Below, one piece after another: positions 1 through 11,110 of a stretch of 64,000 bases of DNA. The DNA lies in contig CM065297.1 of the NCBI GenBank assembly GCA_032871835.1, positions 42,905,098 through 42,969,097 on the forward strand, given 5' to 3'. Position 1 is the first letter of the stretch; each line of letters opens with the position of its first letter. The notes under the pieces are model-generated. The model did not search any database. It saw only the letters and a program-made list of their open reading frames with translations, and was not told the DNA's origin. The DNA is from Dipteronia dyeriana (taxonomy: Eukaryota > Streptophyta > Magnoliopsida > Sapindales > Sapindaceae). A program made the translations under genes and the position numbers.

Positions 1-654
1 GTATGTATCAGTGTGGTAGAGACAAATTTTGAACACTTTTACTTGGATATTATATGGAGAATTTCTCATTTAACGGTCTTTTGAGTTTTTGATGTTTAGC
101 TGGACTTGGTTAGATCTTTAATGCATCTGTAAGTGCAGAAGCCTTGTTTGAGCATGCATTATTTCTTTGTGCTTTAACATTAGTTGATGGGAGAAAAGAA
201 TTGCAAACAATTTTTTTGGTTCCTCCGAGTCGGTAAATCACAGATGTTCCCTCCTTATATTTTTTCATAATATTTCGTCTCATGCCATCTTAAATCACTG
301 CAAGGAAGCAAACAAGATAATTTAATAATCAATATTAACATGTGTAGTGGGTGTTTCTATCTCCAGTATAGAGTTACGATGTCTCAAATATCGTCAAATA
401 TTTGTTAGGGTGAACAATCTTTTGGACCTTCCATGAATTGCAACAATCCATCTAATTCCTTTTTTTTCTTGTTTTTTTTGTTAGGAATGACTGGATTTTT
501 GGCCGAGAGCAATCCTTTGATCAAACCGTCGAGATTGAAATGGTCTGTTGCTACTAAACTTTTTGTATGTGCTAAGAGGTGGTGATTAATCCATATGTTT
601 TTGTCTTTTACTCCCACTTTTGTTCTAGTCCATCTTTTTCTTTTTTTATACGTA
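1..654. other. AT-rich gene-free DNA
   Basis: No convincing coding region, LTR terminus or RNA gene is visible. The longest open frame is a 70-codon minus-strand frame near 405-617 with no recognisable motif. Composition is AT-rich with T-runs near 460-480. It may be diverged retroelement sequence, but nothing in it identifies a family. Confidence 0.5.
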
Positions 655-840
655 CATAATTCATCTTATTGCATTGATTACTTTACAACTGATCAATTAT
701 CTTATTAAGATTAACTTTGAACCGATCATTTATCTTATTACATTGATCAACTTTCGCCCGATCGCTTATCTTACTACACTAATAAACTTTGTACCGATCA
801 GTTATCTTATTACACTGATCAACTTCAAACCGATCTGTTA
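655..840 (+). repeat. 36-bp tandem repeat, 4-5 copies
   Basis: The motif CCGATC recurs at 722, 758, 794 and 830, exactly 36 bp apart, followed each time by a TTATCTTATTACA-type segment. A more diverged copy precedes them near 686. Copies are contiguous, so this is a tandem array. Because 36 is divisible by three, one frame stays open and gives a 12-residue hydrophobic peptide repeat. I treat that as a by-product. GATCGG-type short repeats also occur in the family-T LTRs of this window, so this may be a relic of such an LTR. Confidence 0.75.
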
Positions 841-886
841 TATATATATATATATGTATATATACATGTATGTATGTATATATATT
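841..886. repeat. TA/TG-rich microsatellite
   Basis: A run of alternating TA with interspersed TG and CA directly follows the last 36-bp unit. It is a simple-sequence tract. Confidence 0.8.
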
Positions 887-1959
887 ATTTCCATCAACCG
901 AATCACTGGGTTACAGAAGTTGCTTTGCAACTGTGATTTTTTTTTAACTTAGCATACTCCTTTGCTATGTTGTGCTACCCCTTAGTCCCCCAGCAGTTTT
1001 TAAGGTAGATCTTTTTTAAATAGAGTGCTTTTAACATCACATCCTTTTTTCCTCCACTTTTTTAATGCTTTGTTGAGTAGCCGGTTAGGGTATCTAACAT
1101 AACGATGAGCTAAATATCTACAATGGTTGGATACCTCTGGTGAACTGAGCAGTTCTGATGAGCTGAGTAGTTCCACCAAAATGAACAACTATGGCAAACC
1201 AAATAGGCTAACACTCAGGTTTTGATGCTTCGTTCGCTGGTTATATGTGGCGGAGATATTTGTAAATAAAATTGGTGAGGCTATGGAAGTGAAATATTAT
1301 CAAATTTTATTTGCCGCATATGTTTTTCTTATAGACTAATTATATTGACATCCATTTGAGCGACCTGGAGCCATTGTGAGGTTTTAGTGAAGCCATTTTA
1401 TGCTTTCGACAGCTGATTGCTCACCGTTTAGTTGATATTTTCTTTGATGTGATCATAGTTTGGATTCATCATCAATATCTTAAACCCAAAGAGTCTATGG
1501 GAAGCTACCATTTTTGAGTTGAATCTGATGAACAACTCATGACTTTGAAGTCTAGTTGCTAGGCTTATAAATTCTTCGGTTGTTATCGGTTTAGCTGATA
1601 ACAGATGACTCAGTGGATGATTCACTCGTGATGCTTTCTACCATTATGGGTTCGATTTTCAATTCTCATCGAGGTGAACTTCTCTTCAAGTGCATATTTT
1701 TTTTATCAAACTCTGTTTACGAATATGTTTGCTTGCGCATGTCCTGATGTTCATATAACAGGTAATTCACCCTCTAGCACCCCTAACTTTTTTTTTAGTT
1801 TAGGCTAACTAGAGTGTCTAGGGTATTTCGTCTATTCGTGCTGCGGTCATCAGGATGGTCTTGATTTTTATGGATGTGACACATTTTAATGACTCCACTA
1901 AGATTTGACTTCTGTTCTCAATTGATCCTTTTCTCATAGACCAAGCTTTTTTTTTTGGG
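887..1959. other. gene-free DNA
   Basis: No gene, terminus or recognisable transposon domain seen. Short open frames (for example minus-strand 1000-1188 and 1428-1625) have no family motif. Phrases such as 'gagctgagtagttc' recur near 1145-1170, but no longer structure emerges. Confidence 0.45.
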
Positions 1960-2200
1960 CCGAAATCTTTGATAGACCAGATTATATCTTCTGCTGATAA
2001 GAAACTTTAGTTAACCAGATTCTCTTTCACCAACTGGACTCTATTATTAGCTGACCAAGAACTTTAACCTATCAGATTTTATCATTAGCATACCATAATT
2101 TCAGCCGACCAAAATCTTTGGCCGAACAAGTTCTATCTTTGGTCAACATGAATCTTTTGCTGGTCAGAACTTTGGTCAAATAGGTTCTATCTTTAACAAT
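1960..2200. repeat. Degenerate ~37-bp GACCAGA-type repeat
   Basis: Segments of the form GACCAGATT-TATCTT-GCTGA or GGTCAGAACTTTGG recur about every 35-40 bp through this stretch. They are heavily diverged, so copy number and edges are uncertain. They resemble the GATC/GACC short repeats seen in the family-T LTRs at 5400-5530 and 51950-52060, which is the best clue to origin. Confidence 0.5.
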
Positions 2201-3744
2201 TGATAGTGTGGTGTCATCCGGTAATTGACAAACACAGTTATGGTTTGGAGTTTTGCTAACTTGTCTGACAAAGTTGCTTTTGGAAAGCAACCTTATCTAA
2301 GTCAAACTTGATAAACCTTTCACTATAAAATTCAAAGTAAATTTGTAGTCAGATGATGATATTTAATGACCGTTTTAAGGAGTAACCCTTGGATTTTTTT
2401 TAAAGCATCCATTGGGCTCCATTTACGGTTATGGAGTATGAATGAAAAGATATGCGTTCTCGGAGAATAAAAGATAGTGGTTAGTCATAAACGAGTTTTA
2501 ATTGTATAAGGCATAACATATTTGATATAACATAATCTTTATATTAACGGGGGAGATCAAACTTGGATTGATGAATTTAGTTGTTAGCAATATGAGGCCA
2601 ATGATACTCTTCCATCTCTGACCGGGTTACCAAGGTCATATGGTCTCTCGTCTATTGAATCCTTTAAACGCATTGAGATGAAATTCGATTTCTGCACACT
2701 AAGCCAAGACTTGATTCCAGAGATAGCATTTCCAACTAGTTTTCTATACCAAGCATGTGGGTAATGATCGCTCAAGTAATAATAATCATGTACTTAATGA
2801 AATCAAATATTTGGAAATGATTAAATCTTGCATGGTACTATTAATGATTATTGTCAAAATTTGACACCTATAAATCTATGATAGACAACATGCGTATAAG
2901 AGCCGTAAAAGTTATCATACATACTAATTAAGCATGCATTACACGTCCATAGATTTTTGCACGCATACTATGTATTGCGTATGAGAGAAACATGCATAGA
3001 TTGTATTGTTTCTTAACAAATCAGTAGCAGATTTATGGTTCTCTAAATAAGTACCATGCCATCCTACTAAACTATCGATTGAGATGTGATGTTAATAAAT
3101 TACATAACAAATAAGTGCAAATGAACCTCCGTGTCCAGATGATTTTGACAATTTCTTTAAACGCTTTTGGAAATGCTTCTTATCAAGATCAAAGTCTTGA
3201 TTAATTCATTAAATAACACTTATTCGAAAGATATTATAAAAGACTATATTATTTTCAAACAATATATACATAACATATCACAACACTGTTAACTATATCT
3301 AATCAATTCGCTATAGTTAAAAGATTTAAACGTTTGCTCAAAGTAATTATATGCTAAATAAGCTATGTTTGTCATGAGCGTGGTAATTTTTGTTGGACAA
3401 TAAATATTCAATCATTTTAAACGAATATTTATTTTCTATTTGCGTAATACATTAATGAAATCAAAAAATTAGACTAAGGTAAATTGGCTTACCTCAACCA
3501 CTTAACAAACTTGGTGTCTAGTCACTTTATTCTCGGATCCTTCAAAGTTGGATTGATGAAGAGCCGACTGGGTTCAATTAAGAATTGATATTGGGTGCTC
3601 TATACGAAGATGGGCTCGGTTTCTGACATCTGTCAAGGTAAACTTGTCCTCAGACCACTATCTACGCCGAACTTTAACTTTATGGAGATCGTCAAATATA
3701 ACTCGAAATTAACTGCATTATGAATCACACATCCTCGGAAAGCC
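2201..3744. other. AT-rich gene-free DNA
   Basis: I see no coding domain, LTR boundary or RNA gene. The part from about 2800 to 3480 is particularly AT-rich. The last ~200 bases (3540-3744) may be a strongly diverged first copy of the satellite-like repeat that follows, but the match is too weak to claim. Confidence 0.45.
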
Positions 3745-4420
3745 CTATGTGTCTAGTTTATAGAAAAATTACGGCTTGTGATTTTGTGCTTTCTATTGAG
3801 AGATATCTCTTTTGTAGCGTCTTGTGGTCGAGATATCAAATCCTCCATGAATCACTTTCAACAATGTTTCGGGGGCCATAAAATACTCCACAGGTTGAAC
3901 CGGAATATGAATCTTATATTTCTGAAAAGCTCCAACTGTCTAGTTTTTAATGGTTTTACGGGTTGTGATTTTGACTTCTATAGAGGGAGAAATGCTTGTT
4001 TTAGTGTTCACTGGTCAGATCAAAAGTCTGTCCTTGATCTGATTTATTCTATATTACGGGAGTCAAAAAAAATCGGTCTAATTAAACTAGGCTACAAAAA
4101 ATATATTCATTGAAAACCTTGGATGTCTAGTTTCCAGAGGTTCTTACATTTTGCAAATCCAAGTTCTGTAGAGGAAGATACGACTGCTTTAGTGATCGAT
4201 GGTCAGATTAGGAAATCCTCCACCAGTTGAGTGTTACAGGAGCAACCAAATATTGCACAAACCGAACAAGATTACAACCTGTATATGCTTTTAAAGGTCT
4301 AATGGTTTATTTTCCAGTGGTTTTTATGGTTTGCAATTATGAGTTCTGTAAAGGGAGTTATACTCACTTTAGTTTCTACAGGTCAGACGTTTTGCAACTT
4401 ATGATGATTTTTGTATTGTA
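3745..4420 (+). repeat. Satellite-like tandem repeat, ~180-187 bp period
   Basis: A block reading GTCTAGTTT, then a TTTTACGG-TTGTGATT-like stretch, then a CTTTAGTG-CTGGTCAGA-like stretch recurs four times. The GTCTAG anchors lie at 3751, 3938 and 4125 (187 bp apart). The fourth copy, aligned on TTTCCAG at 4131 and 4311, is 180 bp further on. Copies are about 65-75% alike by eye. The open frame at 3778-4113 crosses the repeat and is not a gene. The period is in the range of plant satellites, but the array is short. It could equally be an internal tandem repeat of a retrotransposon. Confidence 0.7.
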
Positions 4421-4759
4421 AGTTGTCAGAATGGGAGAGCAATTACTCGGATAGATTATGGGTACCTTGAAGCGTTGTGAGAACTGCTCTTTCAATATCC
4501 TACCTCTAAATTTTGTTACAATCGTGCCTCTTACTGTGGGTACTGCTTATGATCCACTCCATAGCATTTCCAATTGTCGTTTGCTTGGGTGTTTTAGCTA
4601 TAGGATCCACACCAAAATTATTTTTGTAGTCTGTTTAAGAGGTTCTTCAAAGTTGAGTTCTAGCTCTCTTCTTCAACCGTCAATTGTTAATGGTGGTTTT
4701 TTGATTAGTGAAAAGTCAACCGTGAAACATTAACACGTAGGTAGATTGAAGCTTTAACC
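4421..4759. other. gene-free DNA after the tandem repeat
   Basis: The unit structure fades and no other feature is recognisable. An open frame at 4458-4733 has no family motif. Confidence 0.4.
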
Positions 4760-5600
4760 AGTATAGGGTTGAATAATCAAAGCCTCTTTCACCAAGTGCA
4801 TGTGATACAATTTATTCATATTTTTGAACGATAATATAGAAAAGTAGAAAATAAAAGATAAATCAAGCATAACACATGTTTTACATGGTAAAACCTTAAG
4901 ACGGGGAAACATCTAAGGTTGTCAGTGATAGCGAGAAGAAATCCACCATGAATAGAATGATTACACACATCGCTCTCTCTTTTTCATAGTATCTCTCTCT
5001 CTCTATGTTTTTGTGTCTATTTCTGTGTCTTTATTTTATATCTCTTTTACAATGTGATTATGGGTCTATTTATATGTGAATAGAACTTTTATCTTTGTTA
5101 TACAAATAAGGAAATGTGGTAGTGTTTAATCAAAACTTGTTACTTGTTGAAGTCGTCTTTGTCCACGTTCCTATTTCGGAGATCTTGTGCATTGAATTTT
5201 AATCTTTGTAGGATTCTAGTTGAGTAGTTCATGTAAGACTTGTTTCCTAATTAGTGTGCAATCTTCTAGAATAGTTGAATTATTTCTTGATCTTGACTCT
5301 CTGATATGCATGAGGAAAGAGTAATATTTCCTTATTTGAATGTGGTTCTAGATTCCTTGTTTGAGTAAGATAATTCTTCTTCGTATTTGAATCATTGTTG
5401 AACTTATGTTTCTGTCTTGACCGAGCATATATTGGCCGACCGTTTCTCATCCCGATCAGGTCTCTTTTCCTGATCGGTTTTATTATCCGATCGGGTTTAA
5501 ACTTATCTTGGCCGATCAGCCTGTCGGACTGCCCCGACTAGTAACATCAACTTTGACTTGGGCTAATGTTAACCCGTTGACTTTTTCAATCGCTCACCAA
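4760..5600 (-). mobile_element. LTR fragment, family T (copy 1, inverted)
   Basis: Read on the minus strand, this matches the LTR at 14760-15490 in the same order: a GTTTTACCATGT signature (4870-4910), CT-rich tract (4970-5010), a TTGTTGAAGTCGTCTTTG block (5140-5165) and a TTCTAGAA-TGTGTGCA block near 5260. It also matches 51872-52415. The outer part (5400-5530) carries CCGATCAGG/CCTGATCGG short repeats. No coding sequence is present. Both edges are approximate because I cannot see clean TG/CA termini. Family T is assigned to Ty3/gypsy because copy 2 leads into a gypsy-type gag remnant. Confidence 0.65.
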
Positions 5601-5689
5601 TCACTAGAGATTGTTTTTCTTCTCTGATGACGTAGTCTGCTATTTATTTTGAATTATTCGCTATCTTTGCTGACATGGCATGCAACTGA

Positions 5690-6400
5690 ATAATTCCTAT
5701 GACAGTCACCATCGACTATTTCACCAGATGGGTAGAAGCAGAACCACTTTCTAAGATTTCGATGAAGTTCATCAAGAAGAATGTGGTTTGGAGGTTTACT
5801 ACCCCAATGTCTATCATCACCGACCTCGGTAAACAATTTGACAATGCGAGGTTCCAAGAATTCTCTGAAAACCTAGGAATCAACCTCCGCTTCGTATCGG
5901 TAGCTTATCCTTAGCTCAATGGCTTGGTAGAAGCTACAAAAAAGACTATCCAGAAACTCTTGAATAAGAGACTTCAAATTGAATAAGGGCAAATGGGAAG
6001 AGGAAACGTGACGTGTTATAGGCCTAACGCACTACCGAGTGGACTGTTATGGGAGAAACACCCTACTCATTGACTTTCTAGGTGGAAGCGGTCCTATCTA
6101 TAGAGCATAAGTTGACCTCCTTCAGGGTTCAACACTTCGAGCCAAAAGGCAACGAGGTCAAGCTGAGGGTGAAATTGGACCTCCTAGAGGAGAAGAAAGA
6201 TAAAGTGGCAGAAAGGCGAGAACCCACAGCTTCAAAGAGGGGGACCTGGTCCTAAGAAAGGTAACCCAAAAAACCCAGAAGCGGTCGAACGGGGTACTAG
6301 CACCTAATTAGGAGGACCCCTACCTGGTGAAAAATATAATCCGTAGCGGGGCATACAAATTGATAGATATGGAGGACATTCTATCGATCACACCTTGAAT
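5690..6400 (+). pseudogene. Ty3/gypsy integrase and polyprotein C-terminus, broken
   Basis: Integrase inserts retrotransposon cDNA into host DNA. The first frame (5699-5914) reads TVTIDYFTRWVEAEPL followed by IITDLGKQFDN, the integrase-core signatures of Tat/Athila-like gypsy elements; LGKQF replaces the usual D/N-G-KQF. A TAG then interrupts what is normally HPQANG. Further on, in shifted frames, are FKEGDLVLRKV (about 6230) and a GVLAPN-EDPYLV stretch (about 6285-6320), the usual C-terminal tail after the integrase. Multiple stops and shifts show it is dead. The N-terminal zinc-finger part and everything upstream are missing, cut at about 5690. No protease, RT or gag of this element is present here. 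Confidence 0.85.
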
Positions 6401-6589
6401 GTAGACCACTTGAATATTGGAACCCCGTTTACCGGTCACGCAGCGGAAGTAGGTTTTTAAAATTTGTATACATATCGAAAACGATCTGAGAAAAGTAAAC
6501 TTGGGATCGTAATTCTTTTTTGGAACATATACATATAAAGTTATTACAATAAAAAAATATATGTATATATATGAAATTGAAATCGATAT
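6401..6589. other. Flank of LARD-1 (older retroelement sequence)
   Basis: AT-rich sequence beginning near TCACGCAGCGGAAG (6437). It continues, across the inserted LARD-1, into 14096 onward. The last five bases, GATAT (6585-6589), are the left target-site duplication of LARD-1. Confidence 0.5.
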
Positions 6590-8848
6590 TGTTAACGGGA
6601 AATTTGTTTAGGATGAGAAATCCCCATTAACGCCCTCCAGACCACTACCGCGAAAGTGGTGGCCTGGGTCGGTACCGTTGATACCTGACCTGATCTTGTA
6701 TGAATATGGTGGAGGATGAAATTATAGGTAGGAGACAAAACGTCCCGCCCGTCGGGCTTTGTGCTTATGTAGTAGATCTAGGGAGCTTGAGGAGACAAGC
6801 CATCCGTAGATCTGGAGAGCTAGGGGCTTCGTAGTAGGTAGGAGAGAAGTTATGCTTTCTGTCGAGCTTTGTGGTAGGTAGGAAACGAGGGAGCTCGAGG
6901 TTTATTTACTGGTATGAAGGGGTTAATCTTGGTTTGGTCCTGGTCCTGGTCCTCAGTCAGGGTCGGAGCCTATCATGGTACCTGGAGCCCGGTTCTGGAG
7001 CCCGGTTCTAGAGCCTGATTCCTTCCTGTAATTCTCCGATCTAGATAGCAAGTAAGGAGGGGGGCTTATCTAGATCCAGTATCAGAGAGCTCGATTTCTG
7101 CCACAGAGATGATGCGGGAGAGCTCATCGACTTCCTTTAAGCTGGTCTGGGTGGTTTCTCCTCATCTTGACGTGCGACTTTGGCGTATAGATGAGAGGAT
7201 AAGAGCGCTAAGTCCAGTGGGGTAGGAATCTAGCTTCATTTCCTTAGGTCTTCATTGTTGTTTCCCGATCTCATGTAAGAAAGATTATAGAGCTAGGACC
7301 AATGAGGTCGGTTCCTAGCCCGCATACATACATGTGTAACACAGTAGATATTAGGAAATACACAAGTCTTTTGTAGAGGGAGATGGACTGACCAAGGGGG
7401 AAAAAGTATCACGAATGATCACATGCTGAAAAACCCCAAGGCAGTATCCGGAGAAGGTGGAATACCTTCCTTATGTATATATCAAAGAATGCTCCATGGA
7501 GCTTACAAGAATGGTGAAGTAATACAACGTAGTTGCTCCAGAGAGCTTACAATGGTGGTTGAATGTAGACCGATACCGGTATATTCTAGGTAAAGGTAAT
7601 ACAATACATTGATGATGTCAAGAGATCTTTAAACGAAGCATGTCTGTCTTCTGTCATTGATCCGAGCCCTTCTATGCATTTTACAGGCATATTTATAAAT
7701 GGTGACTGCCTTGGCGTGCAAGTCCAGGATTCTTCAATCTTCCTTTCCTTCTTGAGTACGATTCATCCTTTAATGTAGTTGATCGGATCGTGCCTAATAT
7801 CTCAGAGGAGATGTGATTGTTTCCTCTTCGGACTCTACCTTCCTTAATAGGTGGGATTTTCTGTTATAGTTGACCCCAAAGAATCGGATACGGATGATAT
7901 CTTGGAAGTAAAGGCATTTGTTTCCTTTTATGATTCTTTCACTATTGGTGGCCATTAAAGAGTTGAATATCCTCTTTTTAATGGTGTTGATCATGTCATT
8001 AACTGGGTTGACTGCCTCCATTAATGTTGTTGACCTCATTAATGGTACTTTAATTGTCATGGAAGTCAGTCCTCTCTTCCTAGGTTGCCGAGAGAAGAGC
8101 TCTAGTTCTGCATGTTACTTTGGAGAGGTACTTCATAGAGGTTACCTGTGGTGACATTTGATATTCTTTGAGGGAGAGGTACTTAAGGATCCTGTACACT
8201 GGCAGGGCCCCCCGGGGACCTCTCGATTGTTACGTATCTAGATGCTGGTCTTCCCATGGAGCTTGTGCTATCCATTTTAGAGGCGAAATATCCCATAGGG
8301 TTCCAACCTTTTTGCAGGGAGCTTGGTTAAGCTACGCCGAGCTTTATCATGGAGCTTGACCTAATTGTGCAGGCTTCCTAACGGGGTTACAGGGTTGGCT
8401 AGCAGGCCCTGGTCAGGTATTTGCCAAAAATAGGCGACCTTGGCTCTCTTCTAGAAGGGTGGAGAGGTACACTCGAGTACTGCTCTTGCTACTTGATTTA
8501 ACCATGCCAAGATCTACAGTGGATCTTGGCGCTTTTGGTGATGATGAAGCTTTACGGGCTCCTTCCTTTAACGCTCGGACAGGTCGAGATTATAGCTCGA
8601 CGAGGCAGGAGGGCCTTCGCAAGACAAGTTTGGCACCTTGAAGGTTTCCTAGTGAAAGTAGAGATAGTAGCAAGCTCTAGGAGAGTGTCACGAGGTACCT
8701 TGATGTCAGGGGACCCAGGTTCTTTCACGTCGACCTAGTTTTGGGATTTATCCTGGTATAAAGAGCTTGAAGCGGTCTCATCGGGCTTTATTTGGTAAGC
8801 CTGGACACGTGCGAGATGCCTAGATGGTATAGACGGCCTCGCCTTGCT
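6590..8848 (+). repeat. LARD-1 5' LTR, 3' end deleted
   Basis: It matches 11690-13956 closely (around 93-95% by eye). Near the start is a short hairpin (ACCACT/AGTGGT at 6640-6659). At 7687-7695 a TTTATAAAT string is a candidate TATA box, conserved in the 3' copy. Homology with the 3' LTR stops at GCCTTGCT (8848), where the 3' copy continues 134 bp to its TAACA end. The LTR end, primer-binding site and first part of the interior are therefore missing here. Confidence 0.85.
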
Positions 8849-9240
8849 AGACCAAGGCATTAGGAGCGCTATCTAGCTATATCCTAGAATTTTGATCCGG
8901 ATGGCAACTATGCTCTTACACTCGGATCCTTCTTGGGGGATGTCACCCGACCAAGGCATCAAGGGTGATGAGGGGGCTTCCCCGATCAATCCCTGGTCTC
9001 GAGATCTGGATGGAAACTATGCTCTTACACTCAGACCCTTCTTGGCGAGGGGTGGTGCCCGGCCGAGGCATCATGAGCGCTATCTTAGCTATTTCCTGGT
9101 CTCGAGGCGGTCATTGTCAAAATATCATGGCGTTCATCCTAGAGGGATTTATCCAGTCCAGGGCATCAAGAGGGCTATGGAGCTCTCTTGGTGATGGCGA
9201 TCCTCCTTGAGAGGTTTTATCCGGTCCAAGGTATTAGAAG
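8849..9240 (+). repeat. LARD class-1 tandem repeat (~110 bp)
   Basis: Units contain AACTATGCTCTTACACTC, a CCTTCTTGG stretch, CCAAGGCATCA and a GCGCTAT-TAGCTAT stretch. The AACTATGCTC anchors are at 8906 and 9015 (109 bp). The stretch starts in mid-unit at 8849, supporting a deletion across the LTR/interior junction. The same repeat occurs in LARD-2 at about 54390-54760. Confidence 0.7.
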
Positions 9241-9930
9241 TGCGGTGTAGATCTTCTGGTGATGGTGATCACATGAGATCTACTTTGGATACCGAAATCG
9301 AAAGAGATGCAAACTCATGGCGGGCTAATACAAATTTTTATCAATGCATGACGGTGTCGGTTGATAACCAGTCTCGCTCTAGGAGTTCTTTAACGAGTAG
9401 AATCTCTTGAGATGATGCTAAGGCCATCGCTCCTCGCACTGGAGTACTGAGAAAGTATTGAGCTTCTAGTCCCCAAGTGATGTAAATGGTTTGGAAGTCA
9501 GCTTGGGGTAGATGAGAGTCTTCGACAATCGTAATCGAGCTCGAGACCCCACTGTGATTGAATCAGGACCTTTAGGTGCTCCCTAAGCGGATCGAGACCT
9601 CGATGGCTCACAAAGGCATTGGAAGGCCCATTGCAAATGGAGAAGAGCCATCGGTATGATAATCCTCAGGAGAAAGCTGGTGTTTACTAAGGTCGAGCTC
9701 GTGCCAGCTAAGGAGTACGGTTACTTCTTTAACCCACGACCATATGGTGGGAGTGGTTTAAACTCTGCATGGCAGCGTGGCTACCTTGGGAGCCAAGATG
9801 GGTGCTTCATTTGCTGAAGGACGCTTCTGTGTTCCTAGCTATGTAGCTCGAGCTCTTCTTCCTTCAAACCTGATCATCATTGGAGGATGGATACCTTGAA
9901 TAGATTACAGAGAAAGTTGAGAGTTACCTG
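9241..9930 (+). other. LARD-1 interior, conserved with LARD-2
   Basis: No intact gene. Segments at about 9450-9560 (CTTCTAGTCCCC, GAGCTCGAGACCCCACT) and 9790-9880 have collinear matches in LARD-2 at 55075-55145 and 55215-55310. A hairpin like those of the class-2 array lies at 9601-9653, with 9-base arms CGATGGCTC and GAGCCATCG. Confidence 0.6.
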
Positions 9931-10239
9931 GGTCCGCTTTAACAGAAGCCAGATTATTGAGATGATGGATGCGCAGATGATGAGAAGGACTTGGTTTCCA
10001 TTTCCACTGTCATGTCTTGTCGTGTTGAGGTATGAACTACCTTGAAGTCCTCTACTGCTGTAGATGCATGGAAGGCTTCATGTCTGCCTACTTCTCTAGC
10101 TGAATCTGTCAAAGTAGAGGTCCAGATTGGTGTTACCAAGGTAGGAGAGGTAATAGAGATCTCGATTGATCCAACTAAGGAGATGGAGGTCAAGGCTGAT
10201 TGAAGTTGATCCAACCAAGGTGGTGGAAGCTGGCTCAGA
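9931..10239 (+). other. LARD-1 interior, possible coding vestige
   Basis: One plus-strand frame stays open over part of this stretch, and LARD-2 has a collinear segment at about 55320-55640. In both elements the best frame shares scattered residues (for example ELPQSPLLL-like and LLPSN-like strings), but stops and shifts interrupt it. No known domain is recognisable. It could be a decayed gag-like gene or simply conserved non-coding DNA. Confidence 0.3.
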
Positions 10240-11110
10240 GAGTTAGATCGGGATCAAGATAGCCCGCTAGGGCGATGAATGGCCCCATAAAAATGAAGCC
10301 ACAAGTCTAGTACTAGTCTAAAAGCATGCTTGGAATCTTTGGAGTCTCCTACAATTGAAATGAGGCTCTTGACCATGCTGGAATGAATCAGGGTCGTAGT
10401 GGCTCACTTGGGCATTGTCCGACCCAAGACAGATCGGGCTTCGGTGGCTTGCTAGGGCGATGAATGACCGGGTACATATAGAACGAAGCCACCGGTCCTG
10501 TAGCTATGCTACCACTCTAGAAGCTTGCTTAGGCATCTAAGTTGTCTTACCAAATGTGGGAAGCTTCCGAGACCTCCTCGATCTGATCGAGCTTCGGTGG
10601 CTTGCTAGGGCGGTGAATGGCCTGGTATACATTGAGCGAAGTCACCGAAGGTACTGGTCCAGATGCATGCTCGAGGATCCTAGAAGTCCCCAGTAACTGA
10701 GAGAGGGCTCTGGACCCTGCTGGAATGAATCGAGAGTTCAGTGGCTCACTTAGGCGTTGATAGGCCCTGTGCATGAGGTGAAGAGCCACTTGGCCTTACA
10801 GTGAGGCTGCTGCTCCAGAGGTTAGATTAGGCATGTAGGAGGCCTTACCAAGAGTGGGAAACCTCTGAGCTTTCCTCGATCAAATCGAGCTTCAATGGCT
10901 TTCTAGGGTGATGAATGACCCGGTACATATAGAGCGAAGCCACCAATCTTGTAGCAATGCTACCGCTCTAGAAGCTTGCTTAGGCACGTAGGTGGCCTTA
11001 CCAAATGTGGGAAGCTTATGAGACCTCCTCGATCGGATCAGGCTTCGGTGGCTTGCTAGGGCGGTGAATGGCCCGGTACATATAGAGAGAAGCCACCGAT
11101 CTTCTACCGG
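10240..11110 (+). repeat. LARD class-2 ~150-bp hairpin-module array
   Basis: Modules recur about every 150 bp. Clear ones have arms at 10442/10486 (CGGTGGCTT with AAGCCACCG), 10592/10639 (CTTCGGTGGCTT with AAGTCACCGAAG, one G.T pair), 10740/10783 (AGTGGCTC with GAGCCACT) and 11046/11090 (CGGTGGCTT with AAGCCACCG). Degraded copies start near 10250 and 10890. The 35-45-nt loop usually carries a second, 4-bp stem (GGGC...GCCC). Between modules lies a TAGAAGCTTGCTTAGG-type linker. Role unknown; an RNA structure for packaging or dimerisation is one possibility. Confidence 0.8.

Noticed and set aside
655..840. CRISPR array suggested by a 36-bp repeat
   Set aside because: The repeats are contiguous with no spacers, diverge from one another, and lie in plant DNA.
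3778..4733. Frames at 3778-4113, 4227-4421 and 4458-4733 as exons
   Set aside because: The first two fall on a ~180-bp tandem repeat, none has a known domain, and there is no consistent splice arrangement.
8892..9410. Several plus-strand frames of 67-100 codons in the LARD-1 interior
   Set aside because: They cross the class-1 tandem repeats, have no known motif and are not kept in frame in LARD-2.
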